A DNA stretch of 7,781 bases from Bacillota bacterium. GTDB taxonomy: Bacteria > Bacillota > Negativicutes > Sporomusales > UBA7701. Of the stretch, positions 1 to 6,632 are shown piece by piece (position 1 is the first letter of the stretch; each line of letters starts with the position of its first letter). The stretch is taken from contig JAEZLU010000145.1 of assembly GCA_023415075.1 (NCBI GenBank), forward strand, positions 1-7,781, given 5' to 3'. The notes beneath the pieces were generated by a model. The model was not told the origin of the DNA, did not search any database, and was given only the letters and a program-made list of their open reading frames with translations. The translations under genes were made by a program, and so were the position numbers.

Positions 1-530
1 GTCGTGGCAAGGAGATGGCCGAGCTTGACACGACGGCCGCCGAAAAACGGCAAACCATCGAGCTGCTTATCGACAAGACCCTCGACTTCGCCCGCCGGGG
101 CGTGGAGGTCGAGATCCTCACCACCGACAATCACGCCGACGGCATCTACATTCTCCAGCATATCGAGCGCACCCAGCCCGAGCGGGTGGCAGAAATCCGC
201 AAGCTGCTCGAGATGCACGGCGGCTGCTCGGCCGGCGAGAAAATGGCCAATGTCGATCCCCGGGGCAACGTGCATGCCTGCCAGTTCTGGGGCCATGTCA
301 GCCTCGGCAACGTTCGCGAAAAGCCGTTCAGCGCTATCTGGCGGGATAGCCAGGGCGAGTTCTTGGCCAAGCTGCGCGCCAAGAGTGGCCACCTCGAGGG
401 GCGTTGCGGCGAATGCCGCTACCGCGACCTGTGCGGCGGCTGCCGCATCCGGGCCGAGGCGGTCAGCGGCAATCTGTGGGGCGAGGATCCGGCCTGTTAC
501 CTTGAGGACTGGAAGGAACAAGGGCGATGA
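1..530 (+). CDS. nirJ1: NirJ1/AhbC-like radical SAM protein with SPASM domain (5' partial)
   Basis: The gene enters from the left edge; the open frame is already running at position 3 (reading R-G-K-E before the Met at 15), so that Met is internal and about 175 C-terminal residues are seen. Numbered from the Met at 15, the tail has seven cysteines: C71, C89, then a C131-x2-C134-x5-C140-x2-C143 cluster and C161. This is the SPASM layout that binds auxiliary Fe-S clusters in radical SAM enzymes, with the usual G-N-V-R...IWRDS stretch between the two groups. The catalytic CxxxCxxC domain lies outside the window. The stop codon overlaps the start of the next radical SAM gene (ATGA), so the two are translationally coupled. 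Paired genes of this type are annotated NirJ1/NirJ2 in anaerobic Firmicutes and are relatives of AhbC/AhbD of the siroheme-dependent heme pathway. I infer a tetrapyrrole side-chain modification role; the exact subfamily is from memory of the family, not from a search. Confidence 0.75.
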   Translation, partial: RGKEMAELDTTAAEKRQTIELLIDKTLDFARRGVEVEILTTDNHADGIYILQHIERTQPERVAEIRKLLEMHGGCSAGEKMANVDPRGNVHACQFWGHVSLGNVREKPFSAIWRDSQGEFLAKLRAKSGHLEGRCGECRYRDLCGGCRIRAEAVSGNLWGEDPACYLEDWKEQGR

Positions 531-1510
531 TTATTTCCTGGAACACCACCCGGGCCTGCAATCTCAGCTGCATTCACTGCTACCGAGACGCCGGGGCGGC
601 CGAGGCCGGGGAACTCACGACCGGCGAGGGCAAGAAACTACTAGGTGAGATCGCTGCCGCCGGTTTCAAGATCATGATTTTCAGTGGTGGCGAACCGCTC
701 ATGCGGCCCGACATCTATGAACTCATCAGCCACGCCCGCCAGCTCGGCCTGCGGCCGGTCCTCGGCACCAACGGCACACTGATCGACGCCGACACGGCCC
801 GGCGGCTGAAGACGGCCGGGCTGGCCTGCGCCGGTATCAGCCTCGACAGTCGGGACAAGGAGAAGCACGACCACTTCCGCGGCTACGCCGGCGCCTGGGA
901 AGAGACTATGCGGGGAATGGCGGCCTGCCACGAGGCCGGTCTGGCTTTCCAGATTCATACTACAGTGATGAACTGGAACGAGAGCGAGATAACGGCGATT
1001 ACCGACCTGGCTGTCGAACTGGGGGCGGTGGCTCATCATATTTTTTTCCTGGTGCCCACCGGCCGCGGCAAGGACATTGAGGATACCAGCCTGAAAACCG
1101 CCGAGTATGAGTCGCTGCTCACGCGCATTCTTGCCAAGCAGGCCAGCGTGCCCATCGAGCTCAAGCCGACCTGTGCGCCCCAGTTCATGCGCATCGCCCG
1201 CCAGAAAGGCATACCGATGCGCTTTTCCAAGGGCTGCCTGGCCGGTACCAGCTACTGCGTCATCCTGCCGAACGGCGACGTCCACCCCTGTCCTTACCTG
1301 CCGCTCAAGGCCGGCAACGTTCGCCAGACCCCGTTCGATGGAATCTGGCGGGACAGCGCCTTGCTGGCCGATTTTCGCCACCAGCCCCTGAAAGGCGGCT
1401 GCGGGCGCTGCGGCTTCGGCGATATCTGCGGCGGCTGCCGGGCCCGGGCCTACTACTATTCGGACGGGGATTACCTGGCCGAGGAACCGTGGTGCAACTG
1501 CGGAAGATAA
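527..1510 (+). CDS. nirJ2: NirJ2/AhbD-like radical SAM/SPASM protein, probable heme biosynthesis enzyme
   Basis: A complete 327-residue radical SAM enzyme. The N-terminus has the [4Fe-4S]/SAM site C11-x3-C15-x2-C18 right after an ISWNTT start typical of this family, followed by the SAM-binding GGEP at 54-57 and a TNGT strand end at 81-84. VPTGRGK (176-182) lies near the barrel end. The C-terminal SPASM part has C237, C244, C255, then C292-x2-C295-x5-C301-x2-C304 and C323/C325, enough for two auxiliary Fe-S clusters. It starts inside the stop codon of the upstream radical SAM gene (ATGA overlap) and is followed by a terminator, so the pair ends a transcription unit. Family members include AhbD (oxidative decarboxylation of Fe-coproporphyrin to heme b) and NirJ (heme d1 synthesis). 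No cytochrome cd1 gene is in view, while a heme b protein is encoded downstream, so heme b synthesis is the more economical inference. Confidence 0.8.
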   Translation: MIISWNTTRACNLSCIHCYRDAGAAEAGELTTGEGKKLLGEIAAAGFKIMIFSGGEPLMRPDIYELISHARQLGLRPVLGTNGTLIDADTARRLKTAGLACAGISLDSRDKEKHDHFRGYAGAWEETMRGMAACHEAGLAFQIHTTVMNWNESEITAITDLAVELGAVAHHIFFLVPTGRGKDIEDTSLKTAEYESLLTRILAKQASVPIELKPTCAPQFMRIARQKGIPMRFSKGCLAGTSYCVILPNGDVHPCPYLPLKAGNVRQTPFDGIWRDSALLADFRHQPLKGGCGRCGFGDICGGCRARAYYYSDGDYLAEEPWCNCGR

Positions 1511-1519
1511 TTTAACGAC

Positions 1520-1550
1520 AAAGGCAGGGCTGGCGGCCTTGCCTTTCTTG
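1520..1550 (+). terminator. Intrinsic terminator after nirJ2
   Basis: AAAGGCA (1520-1526) pairs with TGCCTTT (1540-1546); the stem continues inward through GGGC/GGCC with one G-T pair to give about 11 bp around the loop TGGCG. The pyrimidine-rich TTTCTTGTTG follows. It starts 10 bases after the nirJ2 stop and separates the radical SAM genes from the hydrogenase operon. Confidence 0.75.
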
Positions 1551-1762
1551 TTGAACAGGCTGGAATAAGCGCTGCCTATGGCATCATAAATATTTGCCTT
1601 GTTCAAGGACGGCGGCTTTTGCGGTAAAATTGAAATCAATATAGTGAGAATTGCCGGAATATCTGCCTGACAGGCAAAGAGGAGGACAGGATATATTTAG
1701 CGAATATTCTAACTACTGGCTTTATGCGGTCTGATTGCTAGCGATTTTGAGGAGGGGTGCTT
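1551..1762 (+). promoter_or_regulatory. Control region of the hydrogenase operon, with three inverted repeats
   Basis: About 210 noncoding bases, visibly more AT-rich than the genes. Three inverted repeats are present. TTGAACAGGC (1551-1560) pairs with GCCTTGTTCAA (1596-1606) with one bulged T and encloses a small TGCC-TAT-GGCA hairpin (1573-1583). ATTGA-AA-TCAAT lies at 1629-1640, and TGCCTG-A-CAGGCA at 1664-1676. The best sigma-A-like pair I can find is CTGACA (1667-1672) with TATATT (1692-1697), but the 19-base spacer is long, so the promoter is not firmly placed. TATAGT (1640-1645) and TAAAAT (1625-1630) are other possible -10 boxes without good -35 partners. No sigma-54 GG/GC pair is evident. 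The repeats at 1629 and 1664 are suitably placed for regulator binding, but I cannot name a regulator. Confidence 0.45.
1749..1756 (+). promoter_or_regulatory. Ribosome binding site that decides the hydrogenase small-subunit start
   Basis: GAGGAGGGG precedes two in-frame GTG codons, at 1757 and 1763. AGGAGG (1750-1755) abuts the first with only one base between, but is seven bases from the second, a normal spacing. The GTG at 1763 is therefore the likely start. Confidence 0.7.
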
Positions 1763-2869
1763 GTGGAACAGCGCGATTCATTATGGGATTTATTCCAAAG
1801 ACGCGGTTTCAGCCGGCGCAGTTTTTTGAAAACTTGCGTCGCCGTTACTGGAATGTTAGGACTTTCGCCAACCATGCTGCCCGAGGTTGTAGCCGCGGCC
1901 GAGAAAAAGGCACTGCCGCCTGTTATCTGGCTCCACGGCCATGAATGCACCGGCTGTGACGAATCTTTCATCAGGTCGCAGTCACCACTGGCCTCCGACG
2001 TCGTCCTGAATATGATTTCCCTCGAATACAGCGACACCCTGTCGGCAGCCGCCGGGGAAGCTTTCGAGCATCATCTGAAAGATGTCATGAAGAAATATGC
2101 CGGCCAGTATATCCTAGCGGTCGAGGGCGGTGTGCCCCTGGCCGACAACGGCATCCACTGCATGGTGGGCGGTCGCTCATTTCTGGCGGCCCTCAAAGAG
2201 GCGGCAGCCGGTGCCGCGGCCATTATCGAGTACGGGTCCTGCGCAGCCTGGGGCGGTATCCAGGCCGCCAAACCCAACCCGACCAAGTCGGTGTCAGTCA
2301 GTGACGTGGTGAGCGGCAAGCCTATTGTCAAGGTGCCCGGCTGCCCGCCCATTCCTGAAGTTATGACCTCCGTTGTCATGCACTTCGCCCTGTTCGGCGC
2401 CCTGCCGCCGCTTGACAGTCAGGGCCGGCCCAAGCAGTTTTTCGGCAACCGTATTCATGACACCTGCTACCGCCGGCCGTTCTTCGACTCGGGCATGTTT
2501 GTCGAACGCTTCGACGACGCTGGCGCCAAAGCCGGCTGGTGCCTTTACAAGATGGGCTGCCGCGGACCGGTCGCCTACAACTCCTGCGGCAATATGCGCT
2601 GGTGGAACGGCCTGTCCTATCCCATTCAGTCGGGCGCGCCCTGCTTTGCCTGCGGCAGCAAGGACTTCTGGGACAACGGCCCCTTCTACGAGCGTCTACC
2701 GAATATTCCGGTGCCCGGCACCATAGCCGACGCCGACAAGGTCGGCCTGATCGCCGCCGGGGCGGCGGTAGCCGGAGTGGTGGCCCACGGGGCGCTGTCG
2801 GCCATGCAAAAGAGCAAGCGGCAGGCTACCCAGCCGCAAAAAACAGAAGTGAGGGGGCCTGAGGCATGA
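1763..2869 (+). CDS. hyaA: Membrane-bound uptake [NiFe] hydrogenase, small subunit (Tat-exported)
   Basis: A 368-residue electron-transfer subunit from the GTG at 1763. It opens with a twin-arginine signal (SRRSFLK, RR at 18-19), a hydrophobic stretch and an A-A-A region near 44-46, so the folded heterodimer should be exported through Tat. Proximal cluster ligands are C62-T-G-C65, C160 (GSCAAWGG) and C194 (PGCPP). Distal ligands are H232-x2-C235, C260 and C266. Medial ligands are C275, C294 and C297, with P287 at the position that keeps this cluster [3Fe-4S]. The extra proximal cysteines of oxygen-tolerant enzymes (CTCC, and WGC) are replaced by glycine at 64 and 165, so a standard, oxygen-sensitive [4Fe-4S] proximal cluster is expected. 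Residues 327-347 form a C-terminal membrane helix that anchors the subunit next to the cytochrome b. Its stop overlaps the start of the large subunit (ATGA). Confidence 0.96.
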   Translation: MEQRDSLWDLFQRRGFSRRSFLKTCVAVTGMLGLSPTMLPEVVAAAEKKALPPVIWLHGHECTGCDESFIRSQSPLASDVVLNMISLEYSDTLSAAAGEAFEHHLKDVMKKYAGQYILAVEGGVPLADNGIHCMVGGRSFLAALKEAAAGAAAIIEYGSCAAWGGIQAAKPNPTKSVSVSDVVSGKPIVKVPGCPPIPEVMTSVVMHFALFGALPPLDSQGRPKQFFGNRIHDTCYRRPFFDSGMFVERFDDAGAKAGWCLYKMGCRGPVAYNSCGNMRWWNGLSYPIQSGAPCFACGSKDFWDNGPFYERLPNIPVPGTIADADKVGLIAAGAAVAGVVAHGALSAMQKSKRQATQPQKTEVRGPEA

Positions 2870-4761
2870 AGCGAGTAGTAGTCGATCCGGTAACCCGTAT
2901 CGAGGGCCACCTGCGGGTGGAGATAAAAGTTGACGAAGCCACCGGCAAGGTCGAGGACGCGCTGTCGAGCGGCACCGCCTGGCGGGGCATCGAGCTTATT
3001 CTGAAGGACCGCGACCCGCGTGACGCCTGGGCTTTCGTTCAGCGCATCTGCGGCGTCTGCACCACTGTTCACGCCCTGGCGTCGCTACGTTCGGTCGAGG
3101 ACGCCCTGGGGATCGAAATCCCCAAAAACGCGAATTATATGCGCAACATAATGAATGCTACCCAGACGGCCCAGGATCATCTCATCCATTTCTACCACCT
3201 GCATGCCCTCGACTGGGTAAGCCCGGTGGAAGCTCTCAAGGCCGACCCGGCGGCAACCGCCGCCCTCCAGAACGTCGTGTTGGAAAAATATGCCCTGCCG
3301 CTGTCCGGGCCGATGGATTTCAATTTCGATGCCTATCCGAAGGATTTCCCGAAAGCCACCACCGCCTATTACAAAGCGGTCCAGGCCAAGGTCAAGAGCA
3401 TCGTCGATAGCGGCCAGCTCGGTATCTTCGCCGCCCACTGGTGGGACCATCCTGACTACCAGACGCTGCCGCCGGAAGTCCATCTCCTGGCCGTTGGCCA
3501 TTATCTCAACATGCTCGACCGCCAGCGGGAACTCGTTGGTTCCCATGTAGTGTTCGGCGGCAAGAACCCTCATCCGCACTACATCGTCGGTGGCATGCCC
3601 TGCGCGATTTCCATGAACGACATGAACGCGCCGGTTAACAGTGAACGGCTGGCGGTCGTCGATCAATCGATCATGTTGGCCATCAACCTTGTGAATTATT
3701 TCTACCTGCCCGACCTTTTAGCCATTGGCCATATCTATGTCCAAAAGGGTTATGTGGACGGCGGCGGCCTGGCCAAAGAGCGGGTGCTTGGATACGGCGA
3801 TTTCCCCGATGAGCCGTACAGCGGCACTGCCAACGGCGATTTCCACAAGAAGCTGCTGCTGCGCTCCAACGGTGTGGTCGAAAACTTCGGCAAAGGCCTG
3901 GCGGCGGCGGTCTATCACGAGATGAGCGGCAAGGACTACGCCGACCCGGCTATCCTCACCGAAGGGGTCGAGCATTCCTGGTACAATTACCCGCAGGCCG
4001 GCAAGGACCTTCACCCATGGGAGGGGGTCACCAACCAGAACTTCACCGGCCCCAAGGAAGGTACGAAGACAGAATGGAAGTATCTTGATGAGGCCGGCAA
4101 ATATTCCTGGCTGAAGACGCCGAAGTGGAAAGGCAAGATGGCCGAAGTCGGCCCGCTGGCCCGCTATATAATCATCTACACCAAGGTCAAGAAGGGCGTT
4201 ATCCAGCCGACCTGGGCCGAGAAGATGGTTGTCGACCAGATCGAGGCCGTTTCCAAGGTGCTCGGCCTGCCGCCCGAGGTGTGGCTGCCGACCATGGTTG
4301 GCCGCACGGCCGTCCGCGGCCTCGAGGCCCAACTGTACGCCTATATCAATAAGTACTACTTCGATAAACTGGTAAAGAACATCCGTAACGGCGACACCAC
4401 GGTGGCCAACACCGCCAAGTGGGAGCCGGCCAGCTGGCCCAAGGACGCCAAAGGCGTCGGCCTCCACGAGGCGCCGCGGGGCGGGCTGGGCCACTGGGTG
4501 GTCATCAAGGACGGCAAGATCGCCAATTACCAGGCCATCGTACCGACAACCTGGAATGGCTGTCCCCGCGACGACAAGGCCGGCCACGGCGCATACGAGG
4601 CCAGCATGATCGATACCAGGGTCAAAGTCGCCGACAAGCCGCTGGAGATCGTCCGGGCCATCCGCTCCTTCGACCCGTGCATCGCCTGTGCTACTCATCT
4701 CTATGACGCCGAGGGCAAAGAGCTGAGCGTCGTCCACACCGATCCCTATTTCAAGGTTTAG
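2866..4761 (+). CDS. hyaB: Membrane-bound uptake [NiFe] hydrogenase, large (catalytic) subunit
   Basis: A 631-residue catalytic subunit that holds the Ni-Fe(CN)2CO centre and splits H2. The N-terminal pair C62/C65 lies in RICGVC, preceded by the RIEGH motif at 11-15. The C-terminal pair C605/C608 lies in DPCIACATH (603-611). All four metal ligands are cysteines, so this is not a NiFeSe enzyme although the operon encodes a selenoprotein. After H611 there are 20 residues that should be removed by the maturation protease encoded two genes on. It is somewhat longer than the roughly 570-600 residues usual for group 1 large subunits. The protein has no signal peptide and would ride out with the Tat-tagged small subunit. 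Start overlaps the hyaA stop by four bases; the cytochrome gene begins 11 bases after the stop. Confidence 0.97.
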   Translation: MKRVVVDPVTRIEGHLRVEIKVDEATGKVEDALSSGTAWRGIELILKDRDPRDAWAFVQRICGVCTTVHALASLRSVEDALGIEIPKNANYMRNIMNATQTAQDHLIHFYHLHALDWVSPVEALKADPAATAALQNVVLEKYALPLSGPMDFNFDAYPKDFPKATTAYYKAVQAKVKSIVDSGQLGIFAAHWWDHPDYQTLPPEVHLLAVGHYLNMLDRQRELVGSHVVFGGKNPHPHYIVGGMPCAISMNDMNAPVNSERLAVVDQSIMLAINLVNYFYLPDLLAIGHIYVQKGYVDGGGLAKERVLGYGDFPDEPYSGTANGDFHKKLLLRSNGVVENFGKGLAAAVYHEMSGKDYADPAILTEGVEHSWYNYPQAGKDLHPWEGVTNQNFTGPKEGTKTEWKYLDEAGKYSWLKTPKWKGKMAEVGPLARYIIIYTKVKKGVIQPTWAEKMVVDQIEAVSKVLGLPPEVWLPTMVGRTAVRGLEAQLYAYINKYYFDKLVKNIRNGDTTVANTAKWEPASWPKDAKGVGLHEAPRGGLGHWVVIKDGKIANYQAIVPTTWNGCPRDDKAGHGAYEASMIDTRVKVADKPLEIVRAIRSFDPCIACATHLYDAEGKELSVVHTDPYFKV

Positions 4762-4772
4762 GGGGGAGAGGC

Positions 4773-5519
4773 ATGAGCGAGGATCGGTTGAAAGAATACT
4801 ATGTCTATAGTCCGTGGCTGCGGATTTTCCATTGGACGATGGTGTGTTCCATCATGGTCCTCTTCGCCACCGGCCTGTACATCGGCAACCCGTTCTTCAT
4901 CGGCAGCCAGGGACTGGAACCCACCTTCGCCTTCAAGGCGAGGTTGTCGATGGAGACCATCCGCTTCATCCATTTCGCGGCGGCCTACATTCTGGTGGCC
5001 TCGTTCATCCTGAGGATCTACGGCTTCGTCGTCAACCGCGGCGACCGCCTGCTGCCGCGGGTCTGGACCAAACTTTACTGGCAGGGGCTTATCGATATCA
5101 CCCGCCACTATCTTTTCCTGCAGCCCAGCCATGAGCCGTACCTGCGCAACTCACTGGCTCGTACCTCGTACCTGGCGGTGTATTTCTTCATCGCCCTCGA
5201 GGCGGTTACCGGCTTCGCGATGTATTTCATGGTCAATCCCAATAGCCTGGGAGCCAAGCTTTTTGGTCCGTTTAACGGCTTTTTCGGCAACGAGTACTAT
5301 GCTCACCTTATCCACCACTATGTCGCCTGGTTTATCATCATCTTCGCCATTGTCCATGTTTACATGGCCGTGAGGGCCGATTTCATGGAACGCGAAGGGG
5401 AGATTTCCAGCATGTTTTCCGGCGTGAAGTTCTTGGCCCATCAACCGGCCGACGTAGGAGATATAGTCAATGAAGCAGACAACCGTACTGGGGATCGGCA
5501 ACATTCTGCTCTCGGATGA
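4773..5519 (+). CDS. hyaC: Hydrogenase cytochrome b subunit (menaquinone-reducing membrane anchor)
   Basis: A 248-residue integral membrane protein of the Ni/Fe-hydrogenase b-type cytochrome family. It accepts electrons from the small subunit and passes them through two b hemes to the quinone pool. Hydrophobic spans are visible at roughly 18-38, 65-85, 132-153 and 180-201, matching the four-helix core. Candidate heme ligands are H20 (RIFHW), H67 (RFIHF), H181 or H182 (LIHHY) and H195 (IVHVY). The start follows GGGGGGAGAGGC, 11 bases behind hyaB. Its last 50 bases overlap the protease gene in another frame, so the hydrophilic tail (about 221-248) is probably poorly conserved. The product's need for heme b and menaquinone fits the neighbouring nirJ-type and mqnE genes. 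Confidence 0.95.
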   Translation: MSEDRLKEYYVYSPWLRIFHWTMVCSIMVLFATGLYIGNPFFIGSQGLEPTFAFKARLSMETIRFIHFAAAYILVASFILRIYGFVVNRGDRLLPRVWTKLYWQGLIDITRHYLFLQPSHEPYLRNSLARTSYLAVYFFIALEAVTGFAMYFMVNPNSLGAKLFGPFNGFFGNEYYAHLIHHYVAWFIIIFAIVHVYMAVRADFMEREGEISSMFSGVKFLAHQPADVGDIVNEADNRTGDRQHSALG

Positions 5520-5955
5520 GGGCTTCGGCGTCCGGGTGATCGAGGAACTCGCCCGCCGCTACCGTTTTCCGGCTGGCGTTCAGGTCCTGGACGGCGGTAC
5601 CCTGGGGATGGACCTGCTGCGGTTTCTCACAGGCACTGAGCGGCTCGTCATCGTCGACGCCATCGCCGGCGACGGGCCGCCGGCCACTTTCTACCGCTTG
5701 GCCGGCGATGAAGTCAAGGCATACTTCCGCGACAAGGTATCGCTGCACGAGCTTGGCATTAAGGACGTGCTAGCCGTGCTGGCTGCTACCGACCGCCCGG
5801 TTTCCGAGGTGGTTGTGCTGGGGGTTGAACCGGCTTCGCTTGCGATCGGCCTCGACTTAACGCCGGCAGTGGCTGCCGCGGTCGAGCCGGTGGTAGCGGC
5901 GGTGGTGGCCGAACTGGCCGCCTGGCAGGTGGAGGTGACGGAAAATGACGGCTGA
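5470..5955 (+). CDS. hyaD: Hydrogenase maturation endopeptidase (HyaD/HybD/HycI family)
   Basis: A 161-residue cytoplasmic protease that trims the large subunit C-terminus once nickel is inserted. The N-terminus carries the family signature GIGNILLSDEGFGV (8-21). Nickel-sensing ligands correspond to E17, D63 (IVDAIAGD) and H93 (SLHELG), all present. Length is normal for the family. Its natural substrate should be the HyaB tail after H611. The start lies 50 bases inside hyaC, preceded by TAGGAG at about 5455-5460; this overlap implies coupled translation. The end overlaps the next gene by 11 bases. The C-terminus (about 134-155) is unusually alanine/valine rich. Confidence 0.95.
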   Translation: MKQTTVLGIGNILLSDEGFGVRVIEELARRYRFPAGVQVLDGGTLGMDLLRFLTGTERLVIVDAIAGDGPPATFYRLAGDEVKAYFRDKVSLHELGIKDVLAVLAATDRPVSEVVVLGVEPASLAIGLDLTPAVAAAVEPVVAAVVAELAAWQVEVTENDG

Positions 5956-6328
5956 CACTAGCATTCCGGCCAACGCCAAGGCGGTGGTGGCCGAAGTAGC
6001 CGCTGCCGTCGAACGGTTCATTACCGGCGGCCAAGGCTGGACGATTTATATCGACAAAATGGGCCTTTCCCCGGCTGACCGGCAGGCCATCCGGGACCTG
6101 CTGGGCGAAGGCGGTCTCCGCATCAGTCTCGAAAATAGCGCCGAGCCTGCCGAATGGCTGGAAAGCGGCGTCAGCGGCGTCTGGTACGGCGTTTATTACG
6201 ACCAGTCCCGTCAGCGGCCCCTTCTTGAGACTATCGAGGTGGGCGCCTTCCCGGCGGTGGCCGCGGCCCAGACCGAGGATATAGCGGCCGGCCTGGAAGG
6301 ACTTCGCCGGCAGTTAGCCGAAATATAG
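5945..6328 (+). CDS. HupH/HyaF C-terminal-domain-like hydrogenase expression/formation protein
   Basis: A 127-residue protein not called confidently by a name alone. The stretch GVWYGVYYDQ (78-87), then LLETIEVGAFPAVAAAQTED (93-112) and a final helix, matches the conserved end of HupH/HyaF proteins (W-x-V-x-Y...L-x-T-I-E-V-x-x-x-P-x-x-x-x-A-Q-x-E-D). In those families full proteins are about 280 residues; here only the C-terminal domain exists, with a short N-terminal helix. HyaF/HupH help assemble the small subunit and its Fe-S clusters, so an assembly role for this hydrogenase is inferred. GGAGGTGA sits just upstream, inside the end of hyaD, and the genes overlap by 11 bases. No cysteines are present, so it is not itself an Fe-S carrier by Cys ligation. 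Confidence 0.75.
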   Translation: MTADTSIPANAKAVVAEVAAAVERFITGGQGWTIYIDKMGLSPADRQAIRDLLGEGGLRISLENSAEPAEWLESGVSGVWYGVYYDQSRQRPLLETIEVGAFPAVAAAQTEDIAAGLEGLRRQLAEI

Positions 6329-6344
6329 CGGGGGAGGTGACTTC

Positions 6345-6632
6345 ATGACCCTCGACGTGAGCGCCAAGGCCCGCGAATACATATTGACCAGGGGCCAGAC
6401 GGCCCATCTTCTGGACATCAGGGGTGTAGGCATGTGCTGAGGCCGCATCCGCTTCAGCCCGTCCGTGCGACTGGGCAAACCGAAAAACGCCGACGCATAT
6501 CGTCTGCAGGTGATTGACGGCGTCGACGTCTACCTGCCGCCGGGATTTGATCCGCCTTTTCCCGTTACAATCGAGGTCAGCAGCATTTTCGGCTTCAAGT
6601 CCCTTTATCTTGAAGGTTGGAAACCGGTATGA
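6345..6632 (+). CDS. Small selenoprotein with Cys-Sec motif; UGA recoded at 6438-6440
   Basis: An in-frame TGA at codon 32 splits this gene, but the frame continues for 63 more codons to a second TGA at 6630-6632, giving 95 residues with the motif G-M-C31-U32-G. Support for recoding: a strong GGGGAGGTGA ribosome site just before the ATG; sense-like codons after the TGA, about two thirds ending in G or C; a hairpin of bacterial SECIS type right after the TGA (6457-6476); and the operon terminator beginning exactly at the second stop. The vicinal Cys-Sec pair suggests a redox or metal/sulfur-handling site. The layout (VSAKAREYI start, LLDIRGVGMCUG, IDGVDVYLPPG, SSIFGFKSL) loosely recalls HesB/IscA-like proteins, and I recall a database family named for a CC/Se motif that it may belong to; neither is verified. 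It follows the HupH-like gene by 16 bases, so it is the last gene of the hydrogenase operon. Selenocysteine machinery (selA, selB, selC, selD) is not in the window. Confidence 0.85.
6457..6476 (+). promoter_or_regulatory. Bacterial SECIS-like hairpin for Sec insertion
   Basis: GCCC (6457-6460) pairs with GGGC (6473-6476), and GTC (6461-6463) pairs with GAC (6469-6471), leaving T6472 bulged and the five-base loop CGTGC (6464-6468). The loop begins 23 bases after the TGA, and G is its second base followed by U. These agree with the known needs of bacterial SECIS elements (loop about 16-37 bases after UGA, a G among its first two bases). Unlike E. coli fdhF, the bulged U is on the 3' side. The element lies within the coding sequence, as usual in bacteria. 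Confidence 0.7.

Noticed and set aside
641..1639. Long minus-strand open frame (332 codons) opposite nirJ2
   Set aside because: It lies antisense to a clear radical SAM gene; its length is due to the GC-rich codon pattern of the real gene, and its translation shows no recognisable motif.
1678..1690. A leader peptide after the AGGAGG-like sequence near 1680
   Set aside because: No ATG, GTG or TTG lies at usable distance downstream.
1757..1762. GTG at 1757 as the hyaA start
   Set aside because: Only one base separates it from AGGAGG; the in-frame GTG at 1763 has normal spacing.
4681..4710. A selenocysteine in the hydrogenase large subunit (NiFeSe type)
   Set aside because: The C-terminal ligand motif reads DPCIACATH with ordinary cysteine codons and no in-frame TGA.
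3718..4737. Long minus-strand open frame (339 codons) opposite hyaB
   Set aside because: Antisense to the hydrogenase large subunit, with no family features; a shadow of GC-rich third positions.
6438..6440. TGA as a true stop making a 31-residue peptide, or as a frameshift or nonsense lesion in a decayed gene
   Set aside because: The frame stays open and coding-like for 63 codons, the residue before is Cys with a flanking Gly motif typical of Sec sites, and a suitable hairpin follows. A point mutation from TGC (Cys) cannot be fully excluded from this sequence alone.
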